A program made the translations under genes and the position numbers. A model generated the notes under the pieces. The model worked only from the letters and a program-made list of their open reading frames with translations. It was not told the origin of the DNA and did no database searches. From an uncultured Sutterella sp. (GTDB lineage Bacteria > Pseudomonadota > Gammaproteobacteria > Burkholderiales > Burkholderiaceae_F), in contig CAJKAP010000010.1 in NCBI GenBank assembly GCA_905197905.1, forward strand, positions 1-64,000: a stretch of DNA of 64,000 nucleotides, written 5' to 3'. The number at the start of each line of letters is the position of its first letter. Within the stretch, counting starts at the first letter, position 1. This document shows positions 26,383 to 34,863 of this stretch, in pieces.

Positions 26383-26664
26383 ATGAAGGCCACAAAATCT
26401 GAAGTGATCTTAGTCGTGCTGTACTACCTTCTGACGTTAAAGAATCCTTCTTTGCAAATGTTAGAAAAACAGACCGGTTGTTCCAAGCAAACTTTGCGCC
26501 GTCACTTTAAACGACTTAATTTGCAGTATGGTGTGCAATTGCATTTTGAACGTAGCCAACGCGCTGCTGATGGTGGAATTGGGACTTACGTGCTTGAAGA
26601 CACAGGTGTCTTTGATAGCGTAAAAGTCGTCAACCTCATCAACAATCAGCTCAATACACCATAA
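26383..26664 (+). CDS. small helix-turn-helix protein, third gene of the par operon
   Basis: A 93-residue protein with a likely helix-turn-helix at residues ~27-50 (SLQMLEKQTGCSKQTLRRHFK). It has a strong GGAGGG site 12 bases after parB and is followed by a terminator, so it belongs to the par operon. I do not recognise a named family. A role as regulator of par or rep expression is plausible. Confidence 0.65.
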   Translation: MKATKSEVILVVLYYLLTLKNPSLQMLEKQTGCSKQTLRRHFKRLNLQYGVQLHFERSQRAADGGIGTYVLEDTGVFDSVKVVNLINNQLNTP

Positions 26665-26707
26665 TTCACAAAAGAGACTTTCCGTCTTACAAAAATGCAA
26701 AAATAAC

Positions 26708-26746
26708 AAAAACCCTGTGGGAGATTAGTTCTTCCGCAGGGTTTTT
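26708..26746 (+). terminator. intrinsic terminator of the par operon
   Basis: AAAAACCCTGTGG and CCGCAGGGTTTTT pair around a 13-base loop, ending in a T-run. It closes the replication and partition module. Confidence 0.85.
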
Positions 26747-26876
26747 GATAATCCTTAAAGTGGTAAAGGATTTATATCTTTCCTACAAAAGTCTCTTACA
26801 CCAAAGTAAGTCAACTATCAATTTTTAAAAATCGATAGATTATAGCTATATTACTATCCCATCTTTTTGGTATTGG

Positions 26877-26893
26877 GAATGATAATTATTCTC
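26877..26893. promoter_or_regulatory. candidate Fur box 1
   Basis: GAATGATAATTATTCTC is near-palindromic and close to the Fur consensus. It lies about 200 bases upstream of hutW, fitting iron repression of the heme island. Confidence 0.55.
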
Positions 26894-27013
26894 TTTCACC
26901 CCTCAAAAGGACTACATAATTAAGGAGAGGAGAAAACAAAAAATCCTTATATATCAATAACTTAAGTATTTCCTGAGGAATGACTAAACAGGTGTTCACT
27001 TTTTGAGACATGG

Positions 27014-27071
27014 TGTCAACCCTAGTTGCTTTTTTCCTATAATACTTTTCAACTGAAAACGATTCTCATTT
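27014..27071 (+). promoter_or_regulatory. hutW promoter with overlapping candidate Fur box 2
   Basis: A perfect TATAAT at 27038-27043 has a weak -35 (TGTCAA, 27014-27019) 18 bases upstream. GAAAACGATTCTCATTT at 27055-27071 resembles a Fur box and lies at the expected transcription start, so bound Fur would block initiation. The promoter also shows that the longer in-frame extension upstream of ATG 27089 is not translated. Confidence 0.6.
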
Positions 27072-27088
27072 ACCTCAGGACATCTCAT

Positions 27089-28900
27089 ATGTTGAATTCT
27101 AAAGAAGAAGCTTTCCCCTCGGAAGCTTCCATTAATTCAGAGCCCAAAACACCTGCTAGCGCACATCCGCATGCTCACCACGCAACCCCTGCTGGTGAAG
27201 CCCCGCATGCCATGCCCGCTGGCGCAAAGCCGGCAGCAGGAATGCCGCATTCGGCCTCTATGATGCAGGCCATGAAAAACATGTCTAAAGATGATATTCC
27301 ACCTTCGATGTTGGAAGCGCTGAAAGACATGCCTGTGGAGGCTATGCCTCCCGCTATGGTCGCGGCATTGAAAAGCATGGGACTTCTCAAATCTGAAGAA
27401 GATAAGCCAGAAGCGGAAAAGGCAGAAGCGACTAATTCCGAACCAGCTAAGCCTGAACCTGCGAAGGTTGAAGCTGCTCCAGCTCGTCCCCATCCGCACA
27501 GCTCTCGCCCGCCAATGAGTGGCACGTTTGACGCTGGCGTTCGTGCTATGAAGGCACAGATGGCTGATGCCGATTCTGTGAGAGCCTTCTATGCCAATAC
27601 GGACGATCCTCTGCATCGCGCGTTTACGGCTAAGGTTGCCGTGCACTCGGGTCCTGGTGGCATGCCCTTGTTGGGCGAAGCCGCTCAGGCAAAACTCGAA
27701 GAGCTCTCTTATCAGAAACGCTCTGGCAAGAGCTTGGCCTATATTCATGTGCCATTTTGCGAAACGCGTTGCCTCTACTGCCTCTTTTACCAAAATCCGT
27801 ATGAAGAAGAGCAGAGCCGCCGTTTTGCGGACACGTTAATTAAAGAGTTGGAACTTTGGCACGGTCGTGCTGCACAGGATTCCGCTCCCATTCATGCGCT
27901 CTACTTTGGCGGTGGTACGCCTTCTGCTTTGGCTCCTGCCGATATTTTGCGCATTCTCTCTGCTATCAAGAAGTATTTGCCACTTGCTAACGATTGCGAA
28001 ATCACGTTTGAAAGCCGTATCCACAACTTTAGCGACGAAAAGATTGAAGCTGCCTTGGCTGGCGGTGTGAATCGTTTCTCGCTTGGCGTGCAGAGCTTTA
28101 ACTCTGAAGTGCGTCAGATGCAGCGTCGTGTTGATGACCGCGACACCATTTTGAAGCGCTTGGAAAAATTGATGAGCTACAACGAAGCCGCTGTGGTGAT
28201 CGACTTGATCTATGGCTTCCCGAAACAGACTATGGAAGTGTGGAAAGAGGACTTGGAAATTGCCTCTTCCTTGCCGCTCGATGGGGTTGACTGCTACCAG
28301 TTGAATGTGTTTGAAAAGGCTCCGATGGCCAAGTTCATCAACAACGGAAAGATGCCGCCACCTGCGGATACCTCTATGAAGGCCGACATGTTCCAGGTGA
28401 GCGTGGAGCACTTCACGAACGCGAATTGGCGTCGCCTCTCCAATAACCACTGGGGACAGGGCACGCGCGAAAGAAATATTTATAACCAGTTAGGCAAGAG
28501 CGCCACTGACTGTTTGGCCTTTGGCTCCGGCGCTGGTGGTCGACTCTTCGGTCACAGCTTCATGCTCCAACGTAAGTTAGACGACTGGCATCAGGACGTT
28601 GCTCGTGGGATTAAACCCATCAACATGCTGATGACGCCAGGTCCCAACTGGTTCCTCTTGCGTACCGTTTCTTCCGAAATGGAATCGGGCGCAATCAACC
28701 TGAAACGAATTGAAAAGCGCTTCAACTTACCGCTTTTTGAACTCGCCGAACCTCTCCTTGCTCAATGGGTGTATGCAGGGTTGTTGGTGCGTCGAGGTGA
28801 TTGGTTCTATCAGACCGTGGCAGGCCAGTACTGGCACGTGACGATGGCCCAACTTTTGGTGACTTTCTTGGAAAGTCAGATTACTCAACGTTCCGAGTAA
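27089..28900 (+). CDS. hutW: anaerobic heme-degrading radical SAM enzyme HutW/ChuW type, with long N-terminal extension
   Basis: A 603-residue protein. The radical SAM motif CETRCLYC (Cys224, Cys228, Cys231) and FGGGTPSALAPADI match the HutW/ChuW family, which opens heme without oxygen and frees iron. ATG 27089 has an AGGA site and lies after the promoter. About 150 residues before the conserved core are unusual: rich in His, Met, Ala, Pro and Glu (HPHAHHATP, MPHSASMMQAM), then helical repeats with PP-M motifs. This part might bind heme or metal. It leads the 12-kb heme operon. Confidence 0.85.
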   Translation: MLNSKEEAFPSEASINSEPKTPASAHPHAHHATPAGEAPHAMPAGAKPAAGMPHSASMMQAMKNMSKDDIPPSMLEALKDMPVEAMPPAMVAALKSMGLLKSEEDKPEAEKAEATNSEPAKPEPAKVEAAPARPHPHSSRPPMSGTFDAGVRAMKAQMADADSVRAFYANTDDPLHRAFTAKVAVHSGPGGMPLLGEAAQAKLEELSYQKRSGKSLAYIHVPFCETRCLYCLFYQNPYEEEQSRRFADTLIKELELWHGRAAQDSAPIHALYFGGGTPSALAPADILRILSAIKKYLPLANDCEITFESRIHNFSDEKIEAALAGGVNRFSLGVQSFNSEVRQMQRRVDDRDTILKRLEKLMSYNEAAVVIDLIYGFPKQTMEVWKEDLEIASSLPLDGVDCYQLNVFEKAPMAKFINNGKMPPPADTSMKADMFQVSVEHFTNANWRRLSNNHWGQGTRERNIYNQLGKSATDCLAFGSGAGGRLFGHSFMLQRKLDDWHQDVARGIKPINMLMTPGPNWFLLRTVSSEMESGAINLKRIEKRFNLPLFELAEPLLAQWVYAGLLVRRGDWFYQTVAGQYWHVTMAQLLVTFLESQITQRSE

Positions 28901-28955
28901 ATTGAGTCACCGTTCTACACCCTCATTACTATCCTTAAAAAGAGAAAACTAAAAA

Positions 28956-31052
28956 ATGGCTAATAAGCATTGGACCAAACTGCCACTCGTGGTAGCTATT
29001 GCGGGGGCCTTCGTTTCGCCCCTCACTCAAGCCGAAGAATCGGTAACGACAGAAGACGTCTTGGTGACGGCTTCTCGTGTAGAACGTGAACTCATGGACG
29101 TGAATATGTCCGTGTCAGTCATCACGCAGAAAGAAATTGAAGATAGCGGCGCTCAAACCATCGCTGATCTCTTGAAAGATGTTCCTGGCGTGGAAATCGC
29201 TACGGACGGTAGTCAAGGGATGAAGCGTATCGTGATCCGTGGTGAAAAGACCTTCAGTACGCTCGTGATGATTGACGGTCAGCGCATGACGGAACAAAAA
29301 TCGATGTCGGGTACACCGATTTTGATCGATCCGTCTCAGGTTGAACGCATTGAAGTGATCAAGGGACCAGCCTCTGTGCTTTACGGTTCTGACGCCTTGG
29401 GTGGTGCTATCAACATCATCACGAAGAAGGGCAATGGTAAGAAGGCCGTGGAAGGGACGGTGACTGCAGGGTACAACTCTTCTAATGATGGTGGCAACGC
29501 CTCTGCGCAGATCTTCGGTAGTGCTGGTGGTTGGGATTATCGTATCGGCGCTTCCTATGAAGGTGGGCGCGATTTGAAGCTTGCTCACGGTAAGGCTGAA
29601 GGAACTGACTTTGAAACGAAGTCTGCCAATGCTTATTTGGCTTACCACGTCAACGATAACCACGTTTTTGGTGCGAGTGTTGACTACTTTGATTTGGACT
29701 TCAACACGTCTTCTCCTGACATGACGCTCGAAGAATTCTACGTGCATGTGCCTAAGTGGAAGCGCTTGAAGGTGAGCGCTTTTGACGAAATTCGTTATGT
29801 CAACAAGTATTTGAGCAAGATTCGTACGGATGTTTTCTACCAGAAGAGCACAAAGTACATGGATAACCATGTCTACGCTTTTGAAACTCCTACGAACAAC
29901 ATGCTTAACGACAACGCAGCGGACAATACCCTCAAGCAGTTTGGTGCTTCTATTCAGGCGGACTGGACGCCTACAGACAAACTTTATGTGATCACAGGCT
30001 ACGATCTTTCGTACGAAAAGCTTGATGCGACATCAACGAGCTTTACCAGAGGTACGATGGAAATGGAGATGGAAGTAAGACCAGGTATGAAGGTACCAGT
30101 TCCCATGCCTATCCATACCGATAAGTATCTTTTCTACCGTGGCAACCTTTTGACGCAAGCCCTTTATGCATCTGCCGATTACAACGTGACCGATACGGTG
30201 ACGTTGAATTTGGGTACGCGTTACACCTATGTGCGTACCGACATGGATAGAGCCGATGGTTACGCTATTCGTCAACGTGGTACACAAAATATTCAACAAG
30301 CCACTGGGAAGACAACAGATGGCCAATTTGTTTTCAACGCTGGTGTGTTGTGGCATCCGCGCAATGACTTGACCTTGCGTGCAGCTTGGTCTCAGGGCTT
30401 CCGCGTGCCGCTCCTTCAGGAACGCTATATTGACACCACTATGGGACAGACCTCTACTTCTGTAAAGGGAAATCCTGATTTGAAACCGGAAAAGAGCAAC
30501 AACTTTGAAATTGGTGCTCGTTGGGTTTCGGGACCAGCCACTGTTGATGCTGCAATCTTCTACAACCGTGTGACGGATTTGATTACGGCTAAGCGTATCA
30601 ACCAAATGACTAGCATGATGATGAATGTGGCTAAGTCTGAGACCATCGGTATGGAATTTACGGGCTCTTACCTCCTTGGAAACTCTGGCTTTGAACCGCA
30701 TTTGGTCTTCACGCTGTTGCACCGTACGTACAAAGAAAATGGCGAATCCACGAGCAAGACGGGTCGTCCTGGCTTTACCGCTACTTACGGTGTGAAGTGG
30801 GCAGGGGACGTGAATTGGGGCCGTGCTCGTGCAGACCTCTTCGCTCGCTCTTCCTCTTCGGCTGAAGACAGCGTTAATCGCTATAGCGGTTGGACCACGC
30901 TCAATTTGACGGGTGGTTTCGACTTCGGTCCTCAGAACCGTTACAGCATCAATGCGGGCTTCTACAACATCCTCAACAAGGATTACGTCACGCAGTTCTC
31001 CTTCTATGAAGCCGGACGCTACGGCGAAGTGAAGTTCGTGGCTCGCTTCTAA
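28956..31052 (+). CDS. TonB-dependent heme/hemoglobin outer-membrane receptor
   Basis: A 698-residue outer-membrane receptor: signal peptide (cleavage near TQA-EE), TonB box EDVLVTA, plug domain (LLKDVPGVEI, RGEKTFSTLVMIDGQR, VLYGSDALGGAINIITKKG) and a beta-barrel ending YGEVKFVARF with terminal Phe. It would take up heme or heme-protein using ExbBD-TonB encoded downstream. Heme specificity is inferred from neighbours (hutW, hutX). It lies 55 bases after hutW. Confidence 0.88.
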   Translation: MANKHWTKLPLVVAIAGAFVSPLTQAEESVTTEDVLVTASRVERELMDVNMSVSVITQKEIEDSGAQTIADLLKDVPGVEIATDGSQGMKRIVIRGEKTFSTLVMIDGQRMTEQKSMSGTPILIDPSQVERIEVIKGPASVLYGSDALGGAINIITKKGNGKKAVEGTVTAGYNSSNDGGNASAQIFGSAGGWDYRIGASYEGGRDLKLAHGKAEGTDFETKSANAYLAYHVNDNHVFGASVDYFDLDFNTSSPDMTLEEFYVHVPKWKRLKVSAFDEIRYVNKYLSKIRTDVFYQKSTKYMDNHVYAFETPTNNMLNDNAADNTLKQFGASIQADWTPTDKLYVITGYDLSYEKLDATSTSFTRGTMEMEMEVRPGMKVPVPMPIHTDKYLFYRGNLLTQALYASADYNVTDTVTLNLGTRYTYVRTDMDRADGYAIRQRGTQNIQQATGKTTDGQFVFNAGVLWHPRNDLTLRAAWSQGFRVPLLQERYIDTTMGQTSTSVKGNPDLKPEKSNNFEIGARWVSGPATVDAAIFYNRVTDLITAKRINQMTSMMMNVAKSETIGMEFTGSYLLGNSGFEPHLVFTLLHRTYKENGESTSKTGRPGFTATYGVKWAGDVNWGRARADLFARSSSSAEDSVNRYSGWTTLNLTGGFDFGPQNRYSINAGFYNILNKDYVTQFSFYEAGRYGEVKFVARF

Positions 31053-31108
31053 CCGACTACAGCAGGACGCCAAAGAGGAGAACGTTTACCACCCTCCTCT
31101 TAGGCAGG

Positions 31109-31166
31109 ACCACCCGAGTGTGCGTCTCGCAGAAGGCGCACATCGCCTCGCCGGCACTCGGGTGGT
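31109..31166 (+). other. long intercistronic stem-loop after the receptor gene
   Basis: ACCACCCGAGTG (31109-31120) pairs perfectly with CACTCGGGTGGT (31155-31166); inside, TGCG can pair with CGCA. No U-run follows, so it is not a standard terminator. It may stabilise the receptor message or lower expression of the transporter genes. The 200-base gap otherwise holds no gene. Confidence 0.6.
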
Positions 31167-31252
31167 TACTCCTTATTTATGAGACTGGCGAGAAAGAATA
31201 GGCGGGCGCTTCTAAAGACGCGCTCTTTTGAGAAGACACAATGGGAGTCAAA

Positions 31253-31849
31253 ATGGAAAACACCCTGCGAGAACAAAACTCGATGGTGACATCTCACCCT
31301 GGCGGCATGATGAGTAAGTTGCACCAGTATTGGTCTGCGAGAGAATTGGTTTTGGTTGGCGTTTTTGCTGCCGCAACGAAACTTTCGAGCTTATTGATTG
31401 CGCTAGCTGGTGGCGGGATGAACCCCGTGTCTCTCATTGCCAAAAATATCGTTTTTACGACGCTATTGATCGTTTTACTGACCAAAGTGAGAAAGCCAGG
31501 CACGCTTCTTCTTTTTACTTTGGTGAGTACCGTGGTCTCGTGCCTACTGATGGGCGGCAGTATCACGCTTTTGCCAACAGCCTTGTTGGGTGCGTTTGTG
31601 GCAGAAGGTGTTGTGCTGCTCTTCGGGATGCGCAATAGCCAATATGCCCCCTGGGTCGCAGCGGGCGTCTACGATTTTGCAGCCAAAGCGTTTTCGCTTG
31701 GCGTTTCGTACCTCTTTTTACGTGAAACCCCAGCCATCATGATGATGGTGTTGCCGATTGTGCTCTTGGGGTATATCGGTTCCTTGATGGGACTTTGGAT
31801 TGGTTGGAAGACTGTGGGAGAACTCAAACATGCAGGATTTGTTCGCTAA
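31253..31849 (+). CDS. ECF transporter S component, Trep_Strep-like (candidate heme binder)
   Basis: A 198-residue membrane protein with five or six hydrophobic helices. It resembles the Trep_Strep family of ECF substrate-binding components (SARELVLVGVFAAATKLSS, LLGAFVAEGVVLL). ATG 31253 has GGGAG at the right distance; an ATG at 31241 is less likely. Its stop overlaps the T component start by 20 bases. With the next two genes it forms a full ECF importer. Heme or a heme-derived compound is the inferred substrate, from the operon. Confidence 0.78.
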   Translation: MENTLREQNSMVTSHPGGMMSKLHQYWSARELVLVGVFAAATKLSSLLIALAGGGMNPVSLIAKNIVFTTLLIVLLTKVRKPGTLLLFTLVSTVVSCLLMGGSITLLPTALLGAFVAEGVVLLFGMRNSQYAPWVAAGVYDFAAKAFSLGVSYLFLRETPAIMMMVLPIVLLGYIGSLMGLWIGWKTVGELKHAGFVR

Positions 31850-32621
31850 AAAGCGCGTTCCCGTCACGGGTCCTCTCGCGGAGCTGGGCGCAGGCACAAA
31901 ATTACTCGTCACGGTAGTGACTGCTATTGTTGCGCTTTGCGCCTCGGGTCTTGCTGGACAGGTGATTTTGTGCGTGATGACGGCGATTTATGCCTTCATG
32001 CTCCGACGCCCCAAGTTGCTTCTTGGTCTTTACCTCATGATGCTGGTGATGTCGATTTTGGCACTCCTCTTTGCCATGGGTGTGGGTGCGATTATGCCTG
32101 CGATGGGAAGCAATAAAACGGGTGGCCTCATCATTCCTTTCTTGCGTGGCGTCTCCATGATGAACGTAGTGCTTGTCTTAGCGATGACAACGCGCGTTGA
32201 AGACATGCTCTCCACGATGGAAGGCTGGCATTTGCCCTTTTGGCTCTTTTTCCCCATCTCGGTGATGTTGCGCTTTATTCCAACCTTTTTCCGCGATATT
32301 CAGCAGGTTTGGGAAACGCTCAAGATTCGTGGTTGGCCGATGGGGTTCAAGATGGTGACGTTTCATCCGATTTTGACGACGCGTCTTTTGATGATTCCTG
32401 TGCTCTTTAGAGCGTTAAAAACCTCTGAAGTCTTGGGGGTTGCCGCTGAACTCAAAGGTATTGGGGCGGGTCCAAAATTAAACGTTCCGCGCCAGAAAAC
32501 CATTTTTTCGCGTATTGATCGCTGGGTTTGGGTAGGTGTCGTTGCAACCGTTGCCTTGGTTGTAGTGGGTGAAATGAGTCTGGGATCCTACCTCCCAGAA
32601 GCTGGTCGTTCCATGTCCTAA
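31830..32621 (+). CDS. ECF transporter T component (EcfT-like permease)
   Basis: A 263-residue membrane protein with several helices, a cytoplasmic segment (FIPTFFRDIQQVWETLKIRGWP) and the EcfT-type motif ALKTSEVLGVAAELKGIG, a variant of the Ala-Arg-Gly coupling helix that touches the ATPases. ATG 31830 overlaps the S gene; an upstream in-frame ATG lies deeper within it. It couples the S component to ATP hydrolysis. Confidence 0.85.
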   Translation: MQDLFAKKRVPVTGPLAELGAGTKLLVTVVTAIVALCASGLAGQVILCVMTAIYAFMLRRPKLLLGLYLMMLVMSILALLFAMGVGAIMPAMGSNKTGGLIIPFLRGVSMMNVVLVLAMTTRVEDMLSTMEGWHLPFWLFFPISVMLRFIPTFFRDIQQVWETLKIRGWPMGFKMVTFHPILTTRLLMIPVLFRALKTSEVLGVAAELKGIGAGPKLNVPRQKTIFSRIDRWVWVGVVATVALVVVGEMSLGSYLPEAGRSMS

Positions 32622-32644
32622 TAAGCTTTGAGGAGCAATAAAGA

Positions 32645-34165
32645 GTGATTACGTTGGAAAACGTTTCTTATCGCTATGCCAATACGGAAGAGGACGCAGT
32701 GCGCAACCTCTCCTTTACGGTACAGCCTGGCGAATTAAAACTAGTGACGGGAGCTTCTGGCTGTGGGAAAACCACTTTGATGCGTCTGGTGAACGGTCTC
32801 TCTCCACAGATTTATCAAGGGCAAGTGACAGGGGAAATTCGCTGCGCTGGGGCTAATCCCAGTGTGACGCCACTCGCACAGCTCTCGGACACCATTGGGA
32901 CGCTCTTTCAGGATCCAGAAGAACAGTTTTTTGCACTCAATGTAAAGGATGAGATTGCCTTTGCGCCTAAGAGTCGTGGTTGGGCAGAAGAAGACATTGC
33001 TCGCGTGATAGGCGAAGTGGCAGAACGCCTGGGCATTGCGCATATTTTGGACGCGGATATTCACACGCTCTCAGAAGGTCAAAAGCAGAAGGTTGCCTTG
33101 GCCTCGCTTCTGGTGATGCGCCCGAAGATTTTGGTTTTGGATGAACCGAGTGCCAACTTGGATCCCGAAGCTACATTGGAACTTGCCAAGATTTTGAGTG
33201 AATTGAAGTCTGAGGGCACAGCAATTCTCGTCGTGGACCATCGTCTTTATTGGCTCAAAGACTGGGTTGATGAAGTGTTGGTGATGAGTGCTGGCGAAAT
33301 TGTCGCACGAGGCGACTGGACGGCGCTTGAAACAAGTGATTGGGAAGAGCGCTACGGTCTTCGCCGACCCGATGTGGAAGATCCTCGCACCACGCTCCCG
33401 CGTGTTGCGGTCTCTCACGCAAAGAGTACTGCCGAAGAAAAGCTCTCGCATCGTGCGCCAGCCAATACGCTTTTTGGCGTGCAAGAGTTGCAGTTTGCCT
33501 ATAAAGGGCAGACGCCCATTTTTGACGGTTGTGCCTTTTATGTTGAACCAGGCATTACCGCGTTGATTGGGCCAAATGGCACAGGGAAGACGACGCTTGC
33601 GCGTGTGCTCACGGGGCTTAACGAAGCGCAACAAGGTCGCTTTATGTTCCGCGACCAAGTGGTGAGTGCTAAGGCGCTTCTTGAGCGAGTCGGGTTGGTG
33701 TTGCAGAACGCCGACCACCAGCTACAGATGCGTACCGTTGCCGAAGAAATTTCGATGTCGGTTGCCGTCGGTCGTATGTTGCGTGCGCAAAAAAGAGCGA
33801 TCCCGAAGCTCACAGAGGAAGACGCTCGTGAAGCTCAAGAGTGGATTGAAGCGCTCAACTTGGTGGGGCTTGAAGGTCGTCACCCGCAGAGTCTCTCTGG
33901 TGGGCAAAAACAACGCGTGGTGATTGCCAGTGCGCTCGCTAAACAACCCGATATTTTGATTCTTGATGAACCAACAAGTGGGCTTGATGGTGCCAATATG
34001 CAGGCGATCGCAACGGTTTTAAAACGCGAAGCCGATAAAGGGCGTGCCATCTTCTTGATTACCCACGACTTAGAACTATTGCGTTTGTGTGATTATGCGT
34101 TAGACATGCGCGATATGGTGTTACCCGTTTCTCCCATCGTGGAGAAAACGGAAAACGCTCAATAA
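32645..34165 (+). CDS. ECF transporter ATPase, two fused nucleotide-binding domains
   Basis: A 506-residue protein with two ABC ATPase domains in tandem. The first has GASGCGKTT, LSEGQKQKVALA and LVLDEPSANLDP; the second has GPNGTGKTT, LSGGQKQRVVIA and LILDEPTSGLD. In most ECF systems EcfA1 and EcfA2 are separate; here they are fused. The start is GTG with GAGGAG upstream. It energises the adjacent S and T components. Confidence 0.9.
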   Translation: MITLENVSYRYANTEEDAVRNLSFTVQPGELKLVTGASGCGKTTLMRLVNGLSPQIYQGQVTGEIRCAGANPSVTPLAQLSDTIGTLFQDPEEQFFALNVKDEIAFAPKSRGWAEEDIARVIGEVAERLGIAHILDADIHTLSEGQKQKVALASLLVMRPKILVLDEPSANLDPEATLELAKILSELKSEGTAILVVDHRLYWLKDWVDEVLVMSAGEIVARGDWTALETSDWEERYGLRRPDVEDPRTTLPRVAVSHAKSTAEEKLSHRAPANTLFGVQELQFAYKGQTPIFDGCAFYVEPGITALIGPNGTGKTTLARVLTGLNEAQQGRFMFRDQVVSAKALLERVGLVLQNADHQLQMRTVAEEISMSVAVGRMLRAQKRAIPKLTEEDAREAQEWIEALNLVGLEGRHPQSLSGGQKQRVVIASALAKQPDILILDEPTSGLDGANMQAIATVLKREADKGRAIFLITHDLELLRLCDYALDMRDMVLPVSPIVEKTENAQ

Positions 34166-34203
34166 CTTTTTCTTTTTTCTCTCTAACAAAAGGAAATCTA
34201 ACA

Positions 34204-34740
34204 ATGACAGAACTTTCTCACATCACCCCGACCCCAGAACAGGCCCAGCAGATTGAAGCCATGATGCAGGCTAAATTCCCTGTAACGCTCTCCTCGATCG
34301 CTCAGCGCTTGGGCTTGTCGGACTTGGAAGCTGCTCGCCTTTTGCCTTCTGATCGTGCCGCCTTCGCTCCTTTGGCTACGGGTGAAGCTTTTGATGAATT
34401 CTGGGCCGAATTGGCGACGTGGAAGAAAGTGACGTTGATGATCTTGAAGGATCAGCACGTCTTCGAAATTGAAGGTCAGCTCTTCACCGGTAAGCGCGCT
34501 CAGGGCTACTACAACATTTTGAGCAATGGCGCCACGATCGGTGGTCACATCGCTTTTGAAAACATTGTGGCTGCTGTGTTTACCTCCTTCCCCTTCATGG
34601 GCCGCGACTCCTATGCCGTGCAGTTCATCAATAAGGAAGGTGCTGTGAGCTTTGCCGTTTACGTGGGTCGTGAAAACCACAAGTTGGTTGAAGAAGTGGT
34701 GGAATCCTGGAAGTCCGCCCGCGCTCGCTTTGCCAAGTAA
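34204..34740 (+). CDS. hutX: cytosolic heme carrier, HutX/ChuX family
   Basis: A 178-residue cytoplasmic protein of the HutX/HugX/ChuX family, which binds incoming heme and hands it to the degrading enzyme. Recognisable parts are the N-terminal helix-turn-helix-like segment (LSSIAQRLGLSDLEAARLLP) and the beta core with LMILKDQHVFEIEGQL and FPFMGRDSYAVQFIN. It starts with AAGGAAA and is followed by a terminator-like hairpin. Confidence 0.88.
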   Translation: MTELSHITPTPEQAQQIEAMMQAKFPVTLSSIAQRLGLSDLEAARLLPSDRAAFAPLATGEAFDEFWAELATWKKVTLMILKDQHVFEIEGQLFTGKRAQGYYNILSNGATIGGHIAFENIVAAVFTSFPFMGRDSYAVQFINKEGAVSFAVYVGRENHKLVEEVVESWKSARARFAK

Positions 34741-34788
34741 GCTTTGACCACGAAGGGGGTGCCCTGAACAACACTCCCTTTAGAACTC

Positions 34789-34823
34789 AAAGGAAGGAGT
34801 GAGTCACTCCTCCTTCCTTTTTA
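34789..34823 (+). terminator. terminator-like hairpin after hutX
   Basis: AAGGAAGGAGTGA folds onto TCACTCCTCCTTCC and ends in TTTTT. The heme genes continue 40 bases later, so it may be a partial terminator that lowers expression of the downstream genes. Confidence 0.65.
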
Positions 34824-34863
34824 AGACATCAATCCCCAACCCTTTTTTCTTGGAGCTGCCTGT

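Noticed and set aside
22061..26664. An integrated mobile element such as an ICE or prophage
   Set aside because: No integrase, relaxase, transposase, attachment repeats or conjugation genes were seen; the module is purely replication and partition.
31053..31252. A cobalamin or other known riboswitch before the ECF genes
   Set aside because: Only the stem-loop is visible; I found no conserved riboswitch core sequence.
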